Shown one piece after another: positions 57,685-64,000 of a DNA stretch of 64,000 bases; position 1 is the stretch's first letter; each line of letters opens with the position of its first letter. The stretch comes from an uncultured Candidatus Peregrinibacteria bacterium (GTDB lineage Bacteria > Patescibacteriota > Gracilibacteria > Peribacterales > Peribacteraceae): positions 1-64,000 of the forward strand of contig CAINVY010000005.1 of NCBI GenBank assembly GCA_903854335.1, given 5' to 3'. The position numbers were made by a program, and so were the translations under genes. Below the pieces are notes generated by a model. That model did not search any database, was not told where the DNA came from, and was given only the letters and a program-made list of their open reading frames with translations.

Positions 57685-58098
57685 TTAGTGTCTCTGAAGA
57701 TATTTTTTCAAGAGCAGTGACCCCGAGCTTTCCTTTCTATCTTGGTCTGAAGTCAAATCCGTACTACCGGATTTTTTGTGGATTCTGTGGTGTCGGTGCG
57801 TGTGAAGCACTTTTCTATACCCACCGCTACCGTTCTCAATAAACCTCGCCACGCGAGTGACGGTTGTGGTGCTCGCACCGGTGTTCGCGGCCACCTGACG
57901 GTAGCTCATTCCAAGCGCAATTTGCTTCGCAACTTCCAATCGTTCACCCCACGCTTGCAGCTCCGAAAGCGTCCCAATGTCTCGAAGAAAATTCGCGAGA
58001 TCCTCTTCTGTTTTGCAGAGAAGCAAAGCGTCACAGAGAGAGCGAAACCACGGTTCCTTTCTGAAGCAGTCGTCCGTGAATCGTTTCTTCGTGGGCAT
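57685..58098 (-). CDS. TrpR/YerC-like helix-turn-helix protein
   Basis: IGTLSELQAWGERLEVAKQIALGMSYRQVAANTGASTTTVTRVARFI. Confidence 0.85.
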   Translation of the reverse strand: MPTKKRFTDDCFRKEPWFRSLCDALLLCKTEEDLANFLRDIGTLSELQAWGERLEVAKQIALGMSYRQVAANTGASTTTVTRVARFIENGSGGYRKVLHTHRHHRIHKKSGSTDLTSDQDRKESSGSLLLKKYLQRH

Positions 58099-58191
58099 GA
58101 AGAAGGAGAAATAGAGGTGCCACTGTTGTAGCACAGAAGAACAGGCGAAAGATAGCAGGATCTCCCTATAAAACGATGACTACAACTCGGA

Positions 58192-60291
58192 TTACTTGCC
58201 GCCTGTTCTCTCCGCAATGACCTCTTCCGCTTTATGCTTGGGCACCTTGGCGTAGTGGCTCGGCTCCATGGAGTAACTGGCACGCCCCTGCGTCATCGAA
58301 CGCATATCCGTGACGTAACCGAACATTTCGGAGAGAGGGACATCCGCCGCGATAACCTTGGCGGTGCCGCGATCGCTCGTCGAGAGGATGAGGCCGCGTC
58401 GAGAGTTGATATCACCCATGATGTCACCGAAGAACTGCTCCGGCGTGACGACTTCGACCTTCATGACCGGCTCGAGAATGACCGGATCGGCTCTCCTTGC
58501 GGCTGCCTGAAATCCGATCGAAGCGGCCATTTTGAAAGCGAATTCGTTGGAGTCGACGTCATGGTAGGAACCGTCGGTGAGCTCCACTTCCACATCGACC
58601 ACCGGATATCCCGCTTGAATACCGCGACTCATGCCTTCCTGGAATCCTTTGTCACAGGCCGGAATAAATTCCCTCGGAATACGACCGGAGACGATGCTGT
58701 TGGTGAAGACGTACCCCTTGCCCGATTCGAGCGGTCTGATGGTGAAGACGACGTGACCGTACTGGCCGCGTCCTCCCGATTGCTTGATGTACTTCTCCTC
58801 GTGTTCGAGCTCTTTCTGAATCGTCTCACGGTACGCGACTTGGGGCTTGCCGATATTGCACTCCACTTTGAACTCGCGCTTCATACGATCGATAATGATA
58901 TCGAGGTGAAGCTCTCCCATACCGAAGAGAATGGTCTGACTCGTTTCGTCATCCGTTTTGACTCTCAACGTCGGATCTTCTTCGACAAGTTTCTGCAGTG
59001 CGATACCCATCTTCTCCTGATCGGCCTTCGTCTTGGGCTCCACCGCAATCTGGATGACCGGTTCGGCGAAAGTGATGGCTTCGAGACGAATGGGATTCGC
59101 ATCGTCGCAGATCGTGTCGCCGGTGCGGGTTTCCTTGAGACCAATGACCGCGCCGATATCCCCCGCTTCGATCTGCTGGATCTCCTGACGGGAATTCGCA
59201 TGCATGCGCACGAGGCGTCCGATGCGCTCCTTGTTGCCGGAGCGACTGTTCGTGACGTAGCTGCCGGACTTAAGCACGCCGGAATACACGCGAACGAAGG
59301 TGAGTTTCCCGACGAAAGGATCGGTAGCAATCTTGAAGGCGAGAGCCGTCATAGGCTCGTCATTGTTCGGACCGCGCAGCTCCTCCTGCTCCGTCTTCGT
59401 GCTGATGCCTTTGACGGGCGGAAGCTCAATCGGCGACGGCAGGTAACGGACGACGGCATCGAGCACGAGCTGGACTCCCATGTTCTGCAGCGAGGAGCCG
59501 CAGAGGACGGGATAGAGCTTGGTGTGCACAGTTGCGAAACGCAAACCCGCTTTGATCTGATCGTCCGTGAGTGCGTTGTTTTGGAGAAAGGCGTCGAGGA
59601 GATCGTCCGTGGAATTCTCCGCAACTTTCTCCATGAGAATAAGACGATACTCGAGCACCTGGCCCTTCATGTCCTCGGGAATCGGAATTTCTTTCTGGAT
59701 TTCTCCGTTCTTACCTTCGTAGACGTAGGCTTTCTGATCGATAATGTCGATGATGCCCTTGAATTCGCTCTCCGCGCCGATGGGAAGCTGAATCGCCACC
59801 GCGTTCTTCGAGAGTCGATCGTAGATGCTATCGAGGGACATGAAGAAGTTTCCTCCGATCTTGTCCATCTTGTTGACGAAGGCGAGACGCGGAACCTGAT
59901 ACTTGTCCGCCTGACGCCAAACCGTCTCGCTCTGGGGCTCCACGCCCTGCGAACCGTCAAAGACAACGACGCCGCCATCGAGAACGCGCAAGCTGCGCTC
60001 CACCTCCGCGGTGAAGTCCACGTGCCCCGGCGTATCGATGATGTTGATGGTCGTATCGAGATCGGTGCCGTCCTTCTGCTTCGTCTTCCACATGCATTGC
60101 GTCGCAGCGGACGTGATCGTGATGCCGCGCTCGCGCTCCTGTTCCATCCAGTCCATCGTCGCTGCACCTTCGTGCACCTCTCCGATCTTGTGAACGCGAC
60201 CGGTGTAATAGAGGAAGCGTTCGGTCGTGGTTGTCTTGCCCGCATCGATGTGGGCGATGATTCCGATGTTTCGAACGTTATTCAGGTCCAT
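58192..60291 (-). CDS. fusA: Elongation factor G
   Basis: [54 protein letters not shown]. Confidence 0.98.
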   Translation of the reverse strand: MDLNNVRNIGIIAHIDAGKTTTTERFLYYTGRVHKIGEVHEGAATMDWMEQERERGITITSAATQCMWKTKQKDGTDLDTTINIIDTPGHVDFTAEVERSLRVLDGGVVVFDGSQGVEPQSETVWRQADKYQVPRLAFVNKMDKIGGNFFMSLDSIYDRLSKNAVAIQLPIGAESEFKGIIDIIDQKAYVYEGKNGEIQKEIPIPEDMKGQVLEYRLILMEKVAENSTDDLLDAFLQNNALTDDQIKAGLRFATVHTKLYPVLCGSSLQNMGVQLVLDAVVRYLPSPIELPPVKGISTKTEQEELRGPNNDEPMTALAFKIATDPFVGKLTFVRVYSGVLKSGSYVTNSRSGNKERIGRLVRMHANSRQEIQQIEAGDIGAVIGLKETRTGDTICDDANPIRLEAITFAEPVIQIAVEPKTKADQEKMGIALQKLVEEDPTLRVKTDDETSQTILFGMGELHLDIIIDRMKREFKVECNIGKPQVAYRETIQKELEHEEKYIKQSGGRGQYGHVVFTIRPLESGKGYVFTNSIVSGRIPREFIPACDKGFQEGMSRGIQAGYPVVDVEVELTDGSYHDVDSNEFAFKMAASIGFQAAARRADPVILEPVMKVEVVTPEQFFGDIMGDINSRRGLILSTSDRGTAKVIAADVPLSEMFGYVTDMRSMTQGRASYSMEPSHYAKVPKHKAEEVIAERTGGK

Positions 60292-60378
60292 GGTGGAGGG
60301 AAGGAAGGCGTGAAGGTGAACGAGACTCTATCGAAAGAAGGCATCCTTACAAGGGGATGCTACTGCATCCGTTCGTCG

Positions 60379-60786
60379 CTAGCGTAGAGGATTCGCTTTC
60401 GATCCGCAAACGTAATTGCCGTCGTTTTGCCTATCCGATTCATCGTACGAGGCGCCGGCAACCAACGATGGAACGGAAGAAACGGGAATGGAAAGAATGA
60501 CGGAAGACATGACGGGGCGAAGCAAATCATCCAGGCGCACCTGACCTTCCTCCGTGATAAAGAGATCGCCATTACTCCTCGAGACCGTGCCCGTCCCAGT
60601 ACAAAGCGAGAAGAGAAGATCGGCAATGATCTCACCGCGCCGATGCACGATGCGATTCGCAATCAATGGATCAAGACTTTCGCAGGCCTGATCAAATGCA
60701 AGATCCACGGCTTGTCGAAGTTCGCTTCGCTCGAACTGATAAACCGGCAGGTCATCGCAAGAAAACGGAGAAAATTCTATGTGCAT
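60379..60786 (-). CDS. Hypothetical protein between fusA and rpsG
   Basis: 135 aa ORF, same strand as its neighbours; no recognised motif. Confidence 0.55.
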   Translation of the reverse strand: MHIEFSPFSCDDLPVYQFERSELRQAVDLAFDQACESLDPLIANRIVHRRGEIIADLLFSLCTGTGTVSRSNGDLFITEEGQVRLDDLLRPVMSSVILSIPVSSVPSLVAGASYDESDRQNDGNYVCGSKANPLR

Positions 60787-60959
60787 GGTGTGTGTGGGTG
60801 AAAAATTAGTGCGAACATTATACTGATTTCATAGAGAAAGTCAATGCTCTAAGGGCCGCGAATTCTTCGGGCACGAGCGAAAAAGATTGATTCATACAAA
60901 CACAAATGCACTCTGCGTCCGCAGTGAAAGTACATCAGACCCACGCAGAGATTGCAGCC

Positions 60960-61412
60960 TTACTTCGCGAGATGAGCGAACGCCTTGTTGGCCTGGGCCA
61001 TCTTCAGGACATCCTGCTTCTTCTTCACGGCGGATCCCTGGTCGGCAGAGGCATCGAGGAGCTCGAGCGCGAGCTTGTGCGCCATGGGCACGCCCTTGCG
61101 ATCGCGAGCCGCACCCAGAATCCAACGGATGGAGAGCGTCTGCTGGCGCTTGGGCGGGACTTCCACCGGCACTTGATAGACCGAACCGGCAACACGCTTG
61201 GGACGAACCTCAACGATCGGAGTCACATTGAGAAGGGCTTTGCTGAAAACCTCCATGGGCGGTTCTTTTGTGCGCGTCTTGATCATCTCGAGCGCATCGG
61301 CGAAGATCCGTCGCGCCGTCGACTTCTTCCCCCGCTTCATGAGACAGCAGATGAATTTTTCGATGAGAGGATCGGAGCCTTGTGGAATGTAGGGTTTGAT
61401 GGGCTTAGCCAT
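60960..61412 (-). CDS. rpsG: 30S ribosomal protein S7
   Basis: PLIEKFICCLMKRGKKSTARRIFADALEMI, VTPIVEVRPKRVAGSVYQVPVEV. Confidence 0.97.
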   Translation of the reverse strand: MAKPIKPYIPQGSDPLIEKFICCLMKRGKKSTARRIFADALEMIKTRTKEPPMEVFSKALLNVTPIVEVRPKRVAGSVYQVPVEVPPKRQQTLSIRWILGAARDRKGVPMAHKLALELLDASADQGSAVKKKQDVLKMAQANKAFAHLAK

Positions 61413-61426
61413 GACAGAGGGGGAAT

Positions 61427-61843
61427 TTACTTGGGCCGTTTGGCACCGTAAATGGAACGTCCTTGCTTGCGATCACGCACGCCTTCCGTATCGAGAACTC
61501 CGCGAACGATGTGATAACGCACACCCGGAAGATCTTTCACGCGGCCGCCGCGCACGAGAACCACGGAGTGCTCCTGAAGGTTGTGCCCCTCTCCCATGAT
61601 ATACGCCTTCACTTCGTAACCGTTTGTAAGGCGGACGCGCGCAATCTTGCGGAGAGCGGAGTTCGGTTTCTTCGGCGTCATCGTCGTGACTTTCACGCAG
61701 ACACCGCGCTTGAAGGGAGAACCGTGCGGCAATTTGACATCACGCATCTTGAGGGCGTTCCAGGTGGTGAGGAGAGCGGGCGCTTTGGACTTGTGCCGCT
61801 TCTTCCTGCGGGGCCGACGGACCAATTGATTGACGGTAGGCAT
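61427..61843 (-). CDS. rpsL: 30S ribosomal protein S12
   Basis: [48 protein letters not shown]. Confidence 0.98.
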   Translation of the reverse strand: MPTVNQLVRRPRRKKRHKSKAPALLTTWNALKMRDVKLPHGSPFKRGVCVKVTTMTPKKPNSALRKIARVRLTNGYEVKAYIMGEGHNLQEHSVVLVRGGRVKDLPGVRYHIVRGVLDTEGVRDRKQGRSIYGAKRPK

Positions 61844-61915
61844 TGAGGACTGAGGGATGAGGATTGAAAGCCGAGGGAGAGTAGAAGGAAGGAAGGAGAA
61901 TGTAAAGGGAATTGG

Positions 61916-64000
61916 CTATTCCCTGCCCGTTTCCGCACTCCCCTCTTCATCTTCCAATTGAAGGTAGCGCTTGCGATACACCTCGCCGGTGGGGATCAGG
62001 CGTCCGATGATGACGTTCTCCTTGAGGCCCTGGAGCATATCGACCCGGCGCGTCGTGGAGGCTTCCACGAGGACACGAATCGTCTCCTGGAAGGAGGCTC
62101 CCGCGAGCCAGGAATCCGTAGCGAGTGCCACACGGGTGATCCCGAGGAGGAGCTGTTCGTAGGTCGCATCTTTCGCGGTCTTCGACTTCTCCTTCAGCGT
62201 TTCCACCTCGTACTGCAATTCGCCGATATCGACTGTCTCGCCGGGGAGGAATCGTGTGTCGCCGGCATCGATGATACGCACCTTCGAGAACATCTTCTTC
62301 ACGATGATCTCCAAGTGCTTGTCGTTAATCGTCTGACCTTGCGACGCGTAGATGTGCTGCACTTCCTGCACGATGTACTTCTGCACGGCGTAGGCCCCCT
62401 TCTTCTCCAGAAGCTCTTGCAGATTGTAGTGACCGACGTTGAGCGCCTCTCCCGCTTCCACCGCCTGCCCCGTCTTCACGAGGAGCGATTCGCGCGGGCC
62501 GAACTCGTACGAGCGTTCCTGACTCTCCGCATGACGGATCTTCACGATACCGCGATCGATCGAGGAGATTTTTCCGGCGATGGTGACCTTGACCGTCGAC
62601 TTATCGGAGAGCGAGCGCGCAATGACGGAGCGTTCCTTGAGCTCTTCTCCTTTCTTCACCACCACTTCGTAACCGGAAGGAACGTAGTAGGTATCCTCAC
62701 CCGGCTCCTCGGCGATCACTTGGACCGTCGTCTTGCCGCCCTGGTGCGTGACCTTCACGCGACCGGCGATATCGGAGAGCGTGGCCGGCGTGCGCGGGCT
62801 TCTCGCTTCGAACAATTCTTCCACGCGTGTGAGACCCTGCGTGATGTCTGCGGTATCGGCGACTCCTCCCATGTGGAAGGTGCGCATCGTGAGCTGTGTT
62901 CCCGGCTCTCCGATGGACTGCGCGGCGATGATGCCGATCGGTGTTCCGATCTGGACGGTCTTGTTGTTTCCAAGATCTCTGCCGTAGCATCCCTGACAAA
63001 TTCCTCCGCGTGTGCGACACGTCATGATGGATCGCAGTGCGACCTCGTCGATGTGCAACTCCTGAATGAGTGCGAGGAGCGCGTTGTCGATCTCTTTGTC
63101 GCGCTTCGCGATCGTCTTGCCGTTGACGACGATGTCTTCCGCAAGGGTGCGACCGAAGATGCGCGCCTCGTACTTCTCACCGATCTCGTCCGATTCCTTG
63201 CGCGTCACGCGGTGGGAATACTTCGAGCCGCAATCCTCGTTGCGAATGATGACATCCTGAACGGCGTCGACGAGACGGCGCGTGAGGTATCCGGCTTCCG
63301 CGGTCTTGAGAGCGGTGTCGGATTTTCCTTTGCGTCCTCCGTGCGTGGCGATGAAGTATTCGAGAACGGAGAATCCTTCTTTGAGGTTGGATTGAACGGG
63401 CAGCTCGATCGTGCGGCCGGACGGGTTGGCCACGAGACCTTTCATACCGGCGAGCTGCGTCACCTGTCCCCAGTTTCCACGAGCGCCGGAGTCGATGACG
63501 TACGTGATGTCGTTCTCCTCATGCTTGAGGAATTCGTGCACCATGGCATTCGTCACTTCGTTCTTCGTCTGGCTCCAGATGCGGATGGCGTGGTTGTAGC
63601 GTTCGTCCGCGGTCACGAGACCCTTCCAGTAGAAGTTATTGATCTTGCGGATCTTCTCGTTGGCATCTTCAAGAAGTTTCTTGCGCTCCTCGGGAATGAC
63701 AATGTCGTCGGAACCGATGGAGATACCCGAAAGCGTGGCGTAGGTGAAGCCGAGATCCTTGATACGATCCGCCAGGGCAACGGTCTCCACTCTCCCGCAA
63801 ATTTCGAGCGCGTTGGCGATCAAATCCGAGAGGTCTTTCTTCTTCATCGTCTTGTTGATGAGACCCATCTGTGGAGGAACGACCTCCTGAAACTTCAAGC
63901 GACCGACGGATGTCTCGATGATCTCGGTCTTGCCCTCGGCAACGCTGACACGCACCTTGATCTTCGCCTGCAAATCGATGACGGCGTGGTCGTAGGCCAT
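61916..64000 (-). CDS. rpoC: RNA polymerase subunit beta', C-terminal part (5' end outside window)
   Basis: DSGARGNWGQVTQLAGMKGLVANPSG, CRTRGGICQGCYGRDL, AAQSIGEPGTQLTMRTFHMGG. Confidence 0.98.
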   Translation of the reverse strand: MAYDHAVIDLQAKIKVRVSVAEGKTEIIETSVGRLKFQEVVPPQMGLINKTMKKKDLSDLIANALEICGRVETVALADRIKDLGFTYATLSGISIGSDDIVIPEERKKLLEDANEKIRKINNFYWKGLVTADERYNHAIRIWSQTKNEVTNAMVHEFLKHEENDITYVIDSGARGNWGQVTQLAGMKGLVANPSGRTIELPVQSNLKEGFSVLEYFIATHGGRKGKSDTALKTAEAGYLTRRLVDAVQDVIIRNEDCGSKYSHRVTRKESDEIGEKYEARIFGRTLAEDIVVNGKTIAKRDKEIDNALLALIQELHIDEVALRSIMTCRTRGGICQGCYGRDLGNNKTVQIGTPIGIIAAQSIGEPGTQLTMRTFHMGGVADTADITQGLTRVEELFEARSPRTPATLSDIAGRVKVTHQGGKTTVQVIAEEPGEDTYYVPSGYEVVVKKGEELKERSVIARSLSDKSTVKVTIAGKISSIDRGIVKIRHAESQERSYEFGPRESLLVKTGQAVEAGEALNVGHYNLQELLEKKGAYAVQKYIVQEVQHIYASQGQTINDKHLEIIVKKMFSKVRIIDAGDTRFLPGETVDIGELQYEVETLKEKSKTAKDATYEQLLLGITRVALATDSWLAGASFQETIRVLVEASTTRRVDMLQGLKENVIIGRLIPTGEVYRKRYLQLEDEEGSAETGRE

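Noticed and set aside
58234-60387. 717-aa ORF on + strand
   Set aside because: Antisense shadow of fusA.

Overview
This is a gene-dense 64 kb chromosomal window, most likely from a Patescibacteria/CPR-type bacterium, possibly Peregrinibacteria-like. The lineage is inferred from gene content and style, not demonstrated. Recognisable blocks: a large repeat adhesin (5'-truncated), riboflavin kinase, a Mur ligase, rnhB, lgt, tsaD, a LemA/TPM/lipoprotein/PKD cluster, archaeal-type PEP carboxylase, an aminotransferase, an O-antigen-ligase-like protein, ndk, a ~45-Cys protein, msrAB, groESL with a CIRCE site, class I aldolase, SLH/beta-propeller protein, tmk, folD, purF, purD, an ACP-like protein, prfA, mnmA, two sortases (one fused to SLH repeats), dgkA, a response regulator, a PLD-family protein, a conjugation-type coupling ATPase, ychF, class II RNR, ribD, and fusA-rpsG-rpsL-rpoC. 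There are three intact tRNAs. The observations most worth a second look are: (1) many genes have a -10 box exactly 6 nt before the start codon, implying leaderless mRNAs, including one case that points to an AUC start; (2) a ~420-bp multi-hairpin repeat and 20-nt palindromic inserts with an 'empty versus filled' site comparison; (3) two tRNA genes each preceded by a truncated 5'-half copy of themselves just after the promoter; (4) a tandem paralog cluster of unknown function duplicated together with its promoter and a ppc tail; (5) a hairpin-gated pair of overlapping small ORFs.
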